Below are positions 48,537 to 61,800 of a DNA stretch of 64,000 bases, piece after piece (the first letter of the stretch is position 1; each line of letters begins with the position of its first letter). The notes beneath the pieces were generated by a model. The model did not search any database, had not been told where the DNA came from, and saw only the letters and a list, made by a program, of their open reading frames with translations. The stretch spans positions 1,841,756-1,905,755 of the forward strand of contig ML133436.1 of NCBI GenBank assembly GCA_003864495.1. The letters run 5' to 3'. This DNA is from Nemopilema nomurai. Its lineage: Eukaryota; Cnidaria; Scyphozoa; Rhizostomeae; Rhizostomatidae. Position numbers and translations under genes: made by a program.

Positions 48537-49273
48537 TTAAGGCAACTGTTTTGAGTGGTTCTGCATTTGAAATATTTTTATAAATTTGTCTTGCAGTGAT
48601 GCCCAGTGTCCCTTTCTCGCCAACGTATCAACATCCAACTCTTCAGTCCACTGCACACGCATCTTACGAGCAATGCACTTTCTTGCGCGCTTCAGAAACA
48701 CCTCTGCAACACTGAAGTTTGATAAATTGGAAGCGGACACTCCTTGAAACTTTCGGTACTCCATTGTTTCCAACAAAGCGTTGATGTAACTAACACTTCC
48801 AGCATGTCCAATAGATTTTTCATTCTCCAAATGTTGTAAAAAAGCTGACAAGCATGCCATTGAAGCCAAGTAATTGTCAATTTTAGCCCCTCTATCCCTT
48901 CCAGCATACTGTGATCGTCCTGAGAGTGCTGAATAAACTGCAGGGCACAGGAGCAAACCCGATTCGCGTGTGCTATTGTGCGACAGCCACTAGTAGAGCT
49001 GCACATCCATTTGGCAAACGTCTCACCAGAAATGACCTCGTCGGGAATGATATTCGAACTACTAATAACATCCTTTGATTCGTCGATCTTCTTGTCACAC
49101 ATGTTTTGCGGCGCAGCACCATCATCAATGACATCCTTCGGGTATTCGTCATGCGAATTCGTAACGTGCTTTCTGCAACCTCTTTGACTACGGAAGCCTT
49201 CATGCTCGCAGTCACGTATAGGGCACTGGAATATTCCGTGCACGTTAGCCACTAACATCAGCCTTTTCTTCAT
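48537..49273 (-). pseudogene. Frameshifted C2H2 zinc-finger protein of a repetitive, probably transposon-derived family
   Basis: Two overlapping minus-strand frames cover one protein. The first (from ATG 49273) starts MKKRLMLVANVHG and has a C2H2 finger, C17-x4-C22-x13-H36-x4-H41, then an acidic linker and a block FAKWMCSST. The frame that makes protein-like sense then changes near 48985, continuing as STRESGLLLCPAVYSALSGR and a helical region (IDNYLASMACLSAFLQHLEN, GHAGSVSYINALLETMEYRK) to a TAA at 48537-48539. The second half resembles the N-terminal, core-binding-like part of proteins repeated in marine invertebrate genomes; that link is from memory and weak. A single-base frameshift or sequencing error would explain the break. 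No catalytic domain is seen. Confidence 0.5.
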
Positions 49274-49658
49274 CTTTGCCGCTCCAGGGAAGCCTTTCCA
49301 TTACAATACCATCGAAGACATCTTCCAAGTTTTTTGTCAAGCTTAGAACTTGCAGCGCTATAAATAGGCGAAACTTCTCCGGGGACATAGGAACTCCGTG
49401 TTGCTTTTTTGCGTGGAAGCGTGATTAAGTGATACAAACGAGAAAGAAAATCGGCCCAAAGGGAGAAACATCATATGGTTGCATTGGCATTGTGGACACC
49501 CGAAATTGACTAAGTGAGGCACAAAACATTCAGCACGTTTGAACAAACGAAAACACAAAGCTTCAATGAATTGTCTCCAAATTTGGGAAATACTGACGAC
49601 CATTTCTCGAAACTCGTGTTCCTTGGTACCGGTTTTACCCTCGGGGTTCCTCTTCTCC
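49274..49658. other. Spacer between zinc-finger pseudogene and Rep-like ORF
   Basis: No gene recognised. Overlapping short frames on both strands are not conserved in character. Confidence 0.4.
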
Positions 49659-49664
49659 TATAAA
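49659..49664 (+). promoter_or_regulatory. TATA box candidate upstream of 49710
   Basis: TATAAA lies 51 bases before the ATG at 49710, in a less AT-rich stretch, at a spacing that allows a short 5' UTR. Confidence 0.35.
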
Positions 49665-49709
49665 TGCCGATCGCAAATCCTGTCAGTTTGTTTGGGGAGT
49701 AAGAGTACG

Positions 49710-49895
49710 ATGGCGGTAAGAGCAAGAGGAGCGAAGGCGAAGTGCTGGACATTCACGTATACATGTTATCCTGAAAATAAAAAACTGGAACAACGGAGCG
49801 TGGACTTTGCCTACATCAATGTGGTCCAAAGACAGCAGCGACGTTTACAGGAACATCTTACAGAGACAGGAACATTTTTACCGCTTCTAGACTGA
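49710..49895 (+). pseudogene. Short ORF with a weak Rep-like N-terminus, cut off by the satellite array
   Basis: The 61-codon frame begins with a basic stretch and KAKCWTFTYTCYP, which recalls motif I (basic residues, then W-x-F-T-x-N) at the start of rolling-circle Rep proteins of CRESS-type DNA elements, though the asparagine is missing. The HUH and Tyr motifs and the helicase domain are absent. The last seven or so codons are satellite sequence (the array begins near 49872), so the array truncates it. A chance resemblance is quite possible. Confidence 0.22.
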
Positions 49896-52800
49896 TAACG
49901 TTTTTGGCAGTGATCTGACGTGTAACTTTGAAAATATGAACGTGAACTCTTCAGGAAGGTCACCTAGCATTGTAAAATGATGATTTAAGATGACTTGAAG
50001 TAAAAATAAATTTTCGATTTTTTGGACATTTTTTGACTTTTTTGATAGGTCCGGACCTGTCAATTTTGGATGAAAATGGCCTGAGATTGAAACTTTGAAA
50101 ATATCGTTCTAAACACAGCCAGATGACTTGGAAGCTAACAATGCATGTTTAGGCAAGTGTTTTGAGTGGTTTTGTGTAAAAATATTTTTGGAATTTTTTC
50201 ATGTTTTTCGACATTTTTACCGTTCTAGACTGATAACGTTTTTGGCAGTGATCTGACGTGTAACTTTTGAAATATGAACGTGAACTCTTCAGGAAGGTCA
50301 TCTAGCATTGTAAAATGATGATTTAACATGATTTGAAGTAAAAATAAATTTTCGATTTTTTGGACATTTTTTGACTTTTTTGATAGGTCCGGACCTGTCA
50401 ATTTTGGATGAAAATGGCCTGAGATTGAAACTTTGAAAATATCGTTCTAAACACAGCCAGATGACTTGGAAGCTAACAATGCATGTTTAGGCAAGTGTTT
50501 TGAGTGGTTTTGTGTAAAAATATTTTTCATGTTTTTTCATGTTTTTTCGACATTTTTACCGTTCTAGACTGATAACGTTTTTGGCAGTGATCTGACGTGT
50601 AACTTTTGAAATATGAACGTGAACTCTTCAGGAAGGTCATCTAGCATTGTAAAATGATGATTTAACATGATTTGAAGTAAAAATAAATTTTCGATTTTTT
50701 GGACATTTTTTGACTTTTTTGATAGGTCCGGACCTGTCAATTTTGGATGAAAATGGCCTGAGATTGAAACTTTGAAAATATCGTTCTAAACACAGCCAGA
50801 TGACTTGGAAGCTAACAATGCATGTTTAGGCAAGTGTTTTGAGTGGTTTTGTGTAAAAATATTTTTCATGTTTTTTCATGTTTTTTCGACATTTTTACCG
50901 TTCTAGACTGATAACGTTTTTGGCAGTGATCTGACGTGTAACTTTTGAAATATGAACGTGAACTCTTCAGGAAGGTCATCTAGCATTGTAAAATGATGAT
51001 TTAACATGATTTGAAGTAAAAATAAATTTTCGATTTTTTGGACATTTTTTGACTTTTTTGATAGGTCCGGACCTGTCAATTTTGGATGAAAATGGCCTGA
51101 GATTGAAACTTTGAAAATATCGTTCTAAACACAGCCAGATGACTTGGAAGCTAACAATGCATGTTTAGGCAAGTGTTTTGAGTGGTTTTGTGTAAAAATA
51201 TTTTTCATGTTTTTTCATGTTTTTTCGACATTTTTACCGTTCTAGACTGATAACGTTTTTGGCAGTGATCTGACGTGTAACTTTTGAAATATGAACGTGA
51301 ACTCTTCAGGAAGGTCATCTAGCATTGTAAAATGATGATTTAACATGATTTGAAGTAAAAATAAATTTTCGATTTTTTGGACATTTTTTGACTTTTTTGA
51401 TAGGTCCGGACCTGTCAATTTTGGATGAAAATGGCCTGAGATTGAAACTTTGAAAATATCGTTCTAAACACAGCCAGATGACTTGGAAGCTAACAATGCA
51501 TGTTTAGGCAAGTGTTTTGAGTGGTTTTGTGTAAAAATATTTTTCATGTTTTTTCATGTTTTTTCGACATTTTTACCGTTCTAGACTGATAACGTTTTTG
51601 GCAGTGATCTGACGTGTAACTTTTGAAATATGAACGTGAACTCTTCAGGAAGGTCATCTAGCATTGTAAAATGATGATTTAACATGATTTGAAGTAAAAA
51701 TAAATTTTCGATTTTTTGGACATTTTTTGACTTTTTTGATAGGTCCGGACCTGTCAATTTTGGATGAAAATGGCCTGAGATTGAAACTTTGAAAATATCG
51801 TTCTAAACACAGCCAGATGACTTGGAAGCTAACAATGCATGTTTAGGCAAGTGTTTTGAGTGGTTTTGTGTAAAAATATTTTTCATGTTTTTTCATGTTT
51901 TTTCGACATTTTTACCGTTCTAGACTGATAACGTTTTTGGCAGTGATCTGACGTGTAACTTTTGAAATATGAACGTGAACTCTTCAGGAAGGTCATCTAG
52001 CATTGTAAAATGATGATTTAACATGATTTGAAGTAAAAATAAATTTTCGATTTTTTGGACATTTTTTGACTTTTTTGATAGGTCCGGACCTGTCAATTTT
52101 GGATGAAAATGGCCTGAGATTGAAACTTTGAAAATATCGTTCTAAACACAGCCAGATGACTTGGAAGCTAACAATGCATGTTTAGGCAAGTGTTTTGAGT
52201 GGTTTTGTGTAAAAATATTTTTGGAAATTTTTCATGTTTTTTCGACATTTTTACCGTTCTAGACTGATAACGTTTTTGGCAGTGATCTGACGTGTAACTT
52301 TTGAAATATGAACGTGAACTCTTCAGGAAGGTCATCTAGCATTGTAAAATGATGATTTAACATGATTTGAAGTAAAAATAAATTTTCGATTTTTTGGACA
52401 TTTTTTGACTTTTTTGATAGGTCCGGACCTGTCAATTTTGGATGAAAATGGCCTGAGATTGAAACTTTGAAATATCGTTCTAAACACAGCCAGATGACTT
52501 GGAAGCTAACAATGCATGTTTAGGCAAGTGTTTTGAGTGGTTTTGTGTAAAAATATTTTTGGAAATTTTTCATGTTTTTTCGACATTTTTACCGTTCTAG
52601 ACTGATAACGTTTTGGCAGTGATCTGACGTGTAACTTTTGAAATATGAACGTGAACTCTTCAGGAAGGTCATCTAGCATTGTAAAATGATGATTTAACAT
52701 GATTTGAAGTAAAAAAATTTTCGATTTTTTGGACATTTTTTGACTTTTTTGATAGGTCCGGACCTGTCAATTTTGGATGAAAATGGCCTGAGATTGAAAC

Positions 52801-55800
52801 TTTGAAAATATCGTTCTAAACACAGCCAGATGACTTGGAAGCTAACAATGCATGTTTAGGCAAGTGTTTTGAGTGGTTTTGTGTAAAAATATTTTTCATG
52901 TTTTTTCATGTTTTTTCGACATTTTTACCGTTCTAGACTGATAACGTTTTTGGCAGTGATCTGACGTGTAACTTTTGAAATATGAACGTGAACTCTTCAG
53001 GAAGGTCATCTAGCATTGTAAAATGATGATTTAACATGATTTGAAGTAAAAATAAATTTTCGATTTTTTGGACATTTTTTGACTTTTTTGATAGGTCCGG
53101 ACCTGTCAATTTTGGATGAAAATGGCCTGAGATTGAAACTTTGAAAATATCGTTCTAAACACAGCCAGATGACTTGGAAGCTAACAATGCATGTTTAGGC
53201 AAGTGTTTTGAGTGGTTTTGTGTAAAAATATTTTAATATTTTTCATGTTTTTTCGACATTTTTACCGTTCTAGACTGATAACGTTTTTGGCAGTGATCTG
53301 ACGTGTAACTTTTGAAATATGAACGTGAACTCTTCAGGAAGGTCATCTAGCATTGTAAAAATGATGATTTAACATGATTTGAAGTAAAAATAAATTTTCG
53401 ATTTTTTGGACATTTTTTGACTTTTTTGATAGGTCCGGACCTGTCAATTTTGGATGAAAATGGCCTGAGATTGAAACTTTGAAAATATCGTTCTAAACAC
53501 AGCCAGATGACTTGGAAGCTAACAATGCATGTTTAGGCAAGTGTTTTGAGTGGTTTTGTGTAAAAATATTTTTTTTTCATGTTTTTTCGACATTTTTACC
53601 GTTCTAGACTGATAACGTTTTTGGCAGTGATCTGACGTGTAACTTTTGAAATATGAACGTGAACTCTTCAGGAAGGTCATCTAGCATTGTAAAATGATGA
53701 TTTAACATGATTTGAAGTAAAATAAATTTTCGATTTTTTGGACATTTTTGACTTTTTTGATAGGTCCGGACCTGTCAATTTTGGATGAAAATGGCCTGAG
53801 ATTGAAACTTTGAAAATATCGTTCTAAACACAGCCAGATGACTTGGAAGCTAACAATGCATGTTTAGGCAAGTGTTTTGAGTGGTTTTGTGTAAAAATAT
53901 TTTTCATGTTTTTCATTTTTTTCGACATTTTTACCGTTCTAGACTGATAACGTTTTTGGCAGTGATCTGACGTGTAACTTTTGAAATATGAACGTGAACT
54001 CTTCAGGAAGGTCATCTAGCATTGTAAAATGATGATTTAACATGATTTGAAGTAAAAATAAATTTTCGATTTTTTGGACATTTTTTGACTTTTTTGATAG
54101 GTCCGGACCTGTCAATTTTGGATGAAAATGGCCTGAGATTGAAACTTTGAAAATATCGTTCTAAACACAGCCAGATGACTTGGAAGCTAACAATGCATGT
54201 TTAGGCAAGTGTTTTGAGTGGTTTTGTGTAAAAATATTTTTCATGTTTTTCATGTTTTTTCGACATTTTTACCGTTCTAGACTGATAACGTTTTTGGCAG
54301 TGATCTGACGTGTAACTTTTGAAATATGAACGTGAACTCTTCAGGAAGGTCATCTAGCATTGTAAAATGATGATTTAACATGATTTGAAGTAAAAATAAA
54401 TTTTCGATTTTTTGGACATTTTTTGACTTTTTTGATAGGTCCGGACCTGTCAATTTTGGATGAAAATGGCCTGAGATTGAAACTTTAAATATCGTTCTAA
54501 ACACAGCCAGATGACTTGGAAGCTAACAATGCATGTTTAGGCAAGTGTTTTGAGTGGTTTTGTGTAAAAATATTTTTGGAAATTTTTCATGTTTTTTCGA
54601 CATTTTTACCGTTCTAGACTGATAACGTTTTTGGCAGTGATCTGACGTGTAACTTTTGAAATATGAACGTGAACTCTTCAGGAAGGTCATCTAGCATTGT
54701 AAAATGATGATTTAACATGATTTGAGTAAAAATAAATTTTCGATTTTTTGGACATTTTTTGACTTTTTTGATAGGTCCGGACCTGTCAATTTTGGATGAA
54801 AATGGCCTGAGATTGAAACTTTGAAAATATCGTTCTAAACACAGCCAGATGACTTGGAAGCTAACAATGCATGTTTAGGCAAGTGTTTTGAGTGGTTTTG
54901 TGTAAAAATATTTTTGTTTTTCATGTTTTTTCGACATTTTTACCGTTCTAGACTGATAACGTTTTTGGCAGTGATCTGACGTGTAACTTTTGAAATATGA
55001 ACGTGAACTCTTCAGGAAGGTCATCTAGCATTGTAAAATGATGATTTAACATGATTTGAAGTAAAAATAAATTTTCGATTTTTTGGACATTTTTTGACTT
55101 TTTTGATAGGTCCGGACCTGTCAATTTTGGATGAAAATGGCCTGAGATTGAAACTTTGAAAATATCGTTCTAAACACAGCCAGATGACTTGGAAGAACAA
55201 TGCATGTTTAGGCAAGTGTTTTGAGTGGTTTTGTGTAAAAATTTTTTGGAAATTTTCATGTTTTTTCGACATTTTTACCGTTCTAGACTGATAACGTTTT
55301 TGGCAGTGATCTGACGTGTAACTTTTGAAATATGAACGTGAACTCTTCAGGAAGGTCATCTAGCATTGTAAAATGATGATTAACATGATTTGAAGTAAAA
55401 ATAAATTTTCGATTTTTGGACATTTTTTGACTTTTTTGATAGGTCCGACCTGTCAATTTTGGATGAAAATGGCCTAGATTGAAACTTTTGAAAATATCGT
55501 TCTAAACACAGCCAGATGACTTGGAAGCTAACAATGCATGTTTAGGCAAGTGTTTTGAGTGGTTTTGTGTAAAAATATTTTTGGAAATTTTCATGTTTTT
55601 TCGACATTTTTACCGTTCTAGACTGATAACGTTTTTGGCAGTGATCTGACGTGTAACTTTTGAAATATGAACGTGAACTCTTCAGGAAGGTCATCTAGCA
55701 TTGTAAAATGATGATTTAACATGATTTGAAGTAAAAATAAATTTTCGATTTTTTGGACATTTTTTGACTTTTTTGATAGGTCCGGACCTGTCAATTTTGG

Positions 55801-58800
55801 ATGAAAATGGCCTGAGATTGAAACTTTGAAAATATCGTTCTAAACACAGCCAGATGACTTGGAAGCTAACAATGCATGTTTAGGCAAGTGTTTTGAGTGG
55901 TTTTGTGTAAAAATATTTTTGAAATTTTTCATTTTTTTCGACATTTTTACCGTTCTAGACTGATAACGTTTTTGGCAGTGATCTGACGTGTAACTTTTGA
56001 AATATGAACGTGAACTCTTCAGGAAGGTCATCTAGCATTGTAAAATGATGATTTAACATGATTTGAAGTAAAAATAAATTTTCGATTTTTTGGACATTTT
56101 TTGACTTTTTTGATAGGTCCGGACCTGTCAATTTTGGATGAAAATGGCCTGAGATTGAAACTTTGAAAATATCGTTCTAAACACAGCCAGATGACTTGGA
56201 AGCTAACAATGCATGTTTAGGCAAGTGTTTTGAGTGGTTTTGTGTAAAAATTTTTTTTTCATGTTTTTCGACATTTTTACCGTTCTAGACTGATAACGTT
56301 TTTGGCAGTGATCTGACGTGTAACTTTTGAAATATGAACGTGAACTCTTCAGGAAGGTCATCTAGCATTGTAAAATGATGATTTAAGATGATTTGAAGTA
56401 AAAATAAATTTTCGATTTTTTGGACATTTTTTGACTTTTTTGATAGGTCCCGACCTGTCATTTTGGATGAAAATGGCCTGAGATTGAAACTTTGAAAATA
56501 TCGTTCTAAACACAGCCAGATGACTTGGAAGCTAACAATGCATGTTTAGGCAAGTGTTTTGAGTGGTTTTGTGTAAAAATATTTTTCATGTTTTTCATGT
56601 TTTTTCGACATTTTTACCGTTCTAGACTGATAACGTTTTTGGCAGTGATCTGACGTGTAACTTTTGAAATATGAACGTGAACTCTTCAGGAAGGTCATCT
56701 AGCATTGTAAAATGATGATTTAACATGATTTGAAGTAAAAAAATTTTCGATTTTTTGGACATTTTTTGACTTTTTTGATAGGTCCGGACCTGTCAATTTT
56801 GGATGAAAATGGCCTGAGATTGAAACTTTGAAAATATCGTTCTAAACACAGCCAGATGACTTGGAAGCTAACAATGCATGTTTAGGCAAGTGTTTTGAGT
56901 GGTTTTGTGTAAAAATATTTTTCATGTTTTTTCATGTTTTTTCGACATTTTTACCGTTCTAGACTGATAACGTTTTTGGCAGTGATCTGACGTGTAACTT
57001 TTGAAATATGAACGTGAACTCTTCAGGAAGGTCATCTAGCATTGTGATGATTTAACATGATTTGAAGTAAAAATAAATTTTCGATTTTTTGGACATTTTT
57101 TGACTTTTTTGATAGGTCCGGACCTGTCAATTTTGGATGAAAATGGCCTGAGATTGAAACTTTGAAAATATCGTTCTAAACACAGCCAGATGACTTGGAA
57201 GCTAACAATGCATGTTTAGGCAAGTGTTTTGAGTGGTTTTGTGTAAAAATATTTTTCATGTTTTTCATGTTTTTTCGACATTTTTACCGTTCTAGACTGA
57301 TAACGTTTTTGGCAGTGATCTGACGTGTAACTTTTGAAATATGAACGTGAACTCTTCAGGAAGGTCATCTAGCAGTAAAATGATGATTTAACATGATTTG
57401 AAGTAAAAATAAATTTTCGATTTTTTGGACATTTTTTGACTTTTTTGATAGGTCCGGACCTGTCAATTTTGGATGAAAATGGCCTGAGATTGAAACTTTG
57501 AAAATATCGTTCTAAACACAGCCAGATGACTTGGAAGCTAACAATGCATGTTTAGGCAAGTGTTTTGAGTGGTTTTGTGTAAAAATATTTTTCATGTTTT
57601 TTCATGTTTTTTCGACATTTTTACCGTTCTAGACTGATAACGTTTTTGGCAGTGATCTGACGTGTAACTTTTGAAATATGAACGTGAACTCTTCAGGAAG
57701 GTCATCTAGCATTGTAAAATGATGATTTAACATGATTTGAAGTAAAAATAAATTTTCGATTTTTTGGACATTTTTTGACTTTTTTGATAGGTCCGGACCT
57801 GTCAATTTTGGATGAAAATGGCCTGAGATTGAAACTTTGAAAATATCGTTCTAAACACAGCCAGATGACTTGGAAGCTAACAATGCATGTTTAGGCAAGT
57901 GTTTTGAGTGGTTTTGTGTAAAAATATTTTTCATGTTTTTCATGTTTTTTCGACATTTTTACCGTTCTAGACTGATAACGTTTTTGGCAGTGATCTGACG
58001 TGTAACTTTTGAAATATGAACGTGAACTCTTCAGGAAGGTCATCTAGCATTGTAAAATGATGATTTAACATGATTTGAAGTAAAAATAAATTTTCGATTT
58101 TTTGGACATTTTTTGACTTTTTTGATAGGTCCGGACCTGTCAATTTTGGATGAAAATGGCCTGAGATTGAAACTTTGAAAATATCGTTCTAAACACAGCC
58201 AGATGACTTGGAAGCTAACAATGCATGTTTAGGCAAGTGTTTTGAGTGGTTTTGTGTAAAAAATTTTTGGAAATTTTTCATGTTTTTTCGACATTTTTAC
58301 CGTTCTAGACTGATAACGTTTTTGGCAGTGATCTGACGTGTAACTTTTGAAATATGAACGTGAACTCTTCAGGAAGGTCATCTAGCATTGTAAAATGATG
58401 ATTTAACATGATTTGAAGTAAAAATAAATTTTCGATTTTTTGGACATTTTTTGACTTTTTTGATAGGTCCGGACCTGTCAATTTTGGATGAAAATGGCCT
58501 GAATTGAAACTTTGAAAATATCGTTCTAAACACAGCCAGATGACTTGGAAGCTAACAATGCATGTTTAGGCAAGTGTTTTGAGTGGTTTTGTGTAAAAAT
58601 ATTTTTTTGTTTTTTCAATGTTTTTTCGACATTTTTACCGTTCTAGACTGATAACGTTTTTGGCAGTGATCTGACGTGTAACTTTTGAAATATGAACGTG
58701 AACTCTTCAGGAAGGTCATCTAGCATTGTAAAATGATGATTTAACATGATTTGAAGTAAAAATAAATTTTCGATTTTTTGGACATTTTTTGACTTTTTTG

Positions 58801-61800
58801 ATAGGTCCGGACCTGTCAATTTTGGATGAAAATGGCCTGAGATTGAAACTTTGAAAATATCGTTCTAAACACAGCCAGATGACTTGGAAGCTAACAATGC
58901 ATGTTTAGGCAAGTGTTTTGAGTGGTTTTGTGTAAAAATATTTTTGGAAATTTTTCATGTTTTTTCGACATTTTTACCGTTTAGACTGATAACGTTTTTG
59001 GCAGTGATCTGACGTGTAACTTTTGAAATATGAACGTGAACTCTTCAGGAAGGTCATCTAGCATTGTAAAATGATGATTTAACATGATTTGAAGTAAAAA
59101 TAAATTTTCGATTTTTTGGACATTTTTTGACTTTTTTGATAGGTCCGGACCTGTCAATTTTGGATGAAAATGGCCTGAGATTGAAACTTTGAAAATATCG
59201 TTCTAAACACAGCCAGATGACTTGGAAGCTAACAATGCATGTTTAGGCAAGTGTTTTGAGTGGTTTTGTGTAAAAATATTTTTATTTTTCATGTTTTTTC
59301 GACATTTTTACCGTTCTAGACTGATAACGTTTTTGGCAGTGATCTGACGTGTAACTTTTGAAATATGAACGTGAACTCTTCAGGAAGGTCATCTAGCATT
59401 GTAAAATGATGATTTAACATGATTTGAAGTAAAATAAATTTTCGATTTTTTGGACATTTTTTGACTTTTTTGATAGGTCCGGACCTGTCAATTTTGGATG
59501 AAAATGGCCTGAGATTGAAACTTTGAAAATATCCTAAACACAGCCAGATGACTTGGAAGCTAACAATGCATGTTTAGGCAAGTGTTTTGAGTGGTTTTGT
59601 GTAAAAATATTTTTGGAAATTTTTCATGTTTTTTCGACATTTTTACCGTTCTAGACTGATAACGTTTTTGGCAGTGATCTGACGTGTAACTTTTGAAATA
59701 TGAACGTGAACTCTTCAGGAAGGTCATCTAGCATTGTAAAATGATGATTTAACATGATTTGAAGTAAAAAAAATTTTCGATTTTTTGGACATTTTTTGAC
59801 TTTTTTGATAGGTCCGGACCTGTCAATTTTGGATGAAAATGGCCTGAGATTGAAACTTTGAAAATATCGTTCTAAACACAGCCAGATGACTTGGAAGCTA
59901 ACAATGCATGTTTAGGCAAGTGTTTTGAGTGGTTTTGTGTAAAAATATTTTTGGAAATTTTTCATGTTTTTTCGACATTTTTACCGTTCTAGACTGATAA
60001 CGTTTTTGGCAGTGATCTGACGTGTAACTTTTGAAATATGAACGTGAACTCTTCAGGAAGGTCATCTAGCATTGTAAAATGATGATTTAACATGATTTGA
60101 AGTAAAAATAAATTTTCGATTTTTGGACATTTTTTGACTTTTTTGATAGGTCCGGACCTGTCAATTTTGGATGAAAATGGCCTGAGATTGAAACTTTGAA
60201 AATATCCTAAACACAGCCAGATGACTTGGAAGCTAACAATGCATGTTTAGGCAAGTGTTTTGAGTGGTTTTGTGTAAAAATATTTTTGGAAATTTTTCAT
60301 GTTTTTTCGACATTTTTACCGTTCTAGACTGATAACGTTTTTGGCAGTGATCTGACGTGTAACTTTTGAAATATGAACGTGAACTCTTCAGGAAGGTCAT
60401 CTAGCATTGTAAAATGATGATTTAACATGATTTGAAGTAAAAATAAATTTTCGATTTTTTGGACATTTTTGACTTTTTTGATAGGTCCGGACCTGTCAAT
60501 TTTGGATGAAAATGGCCTGAGATTGAAACTTTGAAAATATCGTTCTAAACACAGCCAGATGACTTGGAAGCTAACAATGCATGTTTAGGCAAGTGTTTTG
60601 AGTGGTTTTGTGTAAAAATATTTTTGGAAATTTTTCATGTTTTTTCAACATTTTTACCGTTCTAGACTGATAACGTTTTTGGCAGTGATCTGACGTGTAA
60701 CTTTTGAAATATGAACGTGAACTCTTCAGGAAGGTCATCTAGCATTGTAAAATGATGATTTAACATGATTTGAAGTAAAAATAAATTTTCGATTTTTTGG
60801 ACATTTTTTGACTTTTTTGATAGGTCCGGACCTGTCAATTTTGGATGAAAATGGCCTGAGATTGAAACTTTGAAAATATCGTTCTAAACACAGCCAGATG
60901 ACTTGGAAGCTAACAATGCATGTTTAGGCAAGTGTTTTGAGTGGTTTTGTGTAAAAATATTTTTGGAAATTTTTCATGTTTTTTCAACATTTTTACCGTT
61001 CTAGACTGATAACGTTTTTGGCAGTGATCTGACGTGTAACTTTTGAAATATGAACGTGAACTCTTTAGGAAGGTCATCTAGCATTGTAAAATGATGATTT
61101 AACATGATTTGAAGTAAAAATAAATTTTCGATTTTTTGGACATTTTTTGACTTTTTTGATAGGTCCGGACCTGTCAATTTTGGATGAAAATGGCCTGAGA
61201 TTGAAACTTTGAAAATATCGTTCTAAACACAGCCAGATGACTTGGAAGCTAACAATGCATGTTTAGGCAAGTGTTTTGAGTGGTTTTGTGTAAAAATATT
61301 TTTGGAAATTTTTCATGTTTTTTCAACATTTTTACCGTTCTAGACTGATAACGTTTTTGGCAGTGATCTGACGTGTAACTTTTGAAATATGAACGTGAAC
61401 TCTTCAGGAAGGTCATCTAGCATTGTAAAATGATGATTTAACATGATTTGAAGTAAAAATAAATTTTCGATTTTTTGGACATTTTTTGACTTTTTTGATA
61501 GGTCCGGACCTGTCAATTTTGGATGAAAATGGCCTGAGATTGAAACTTTGAAAATATCGTTCTAAACACAGCCAGATGACTTGGAAGCTAACAATGCATG
61601 TTTAGGCAAGTGTTTTGAGTGGTTTTGTGTAAAAATATTTTTGGAAATTTTTCATGTTTTTTCAACATTTTTACCGTTCTAGACTGATAACGTTTTTGGC
61701 AGTGATCTGACGTGTAACTTTTGAAATATGAACGTGAACTCTTCAGGAAGGTCATCTAGCATTGTAAAATGATGATTTAACATGATTTGAAGTAAAAATA

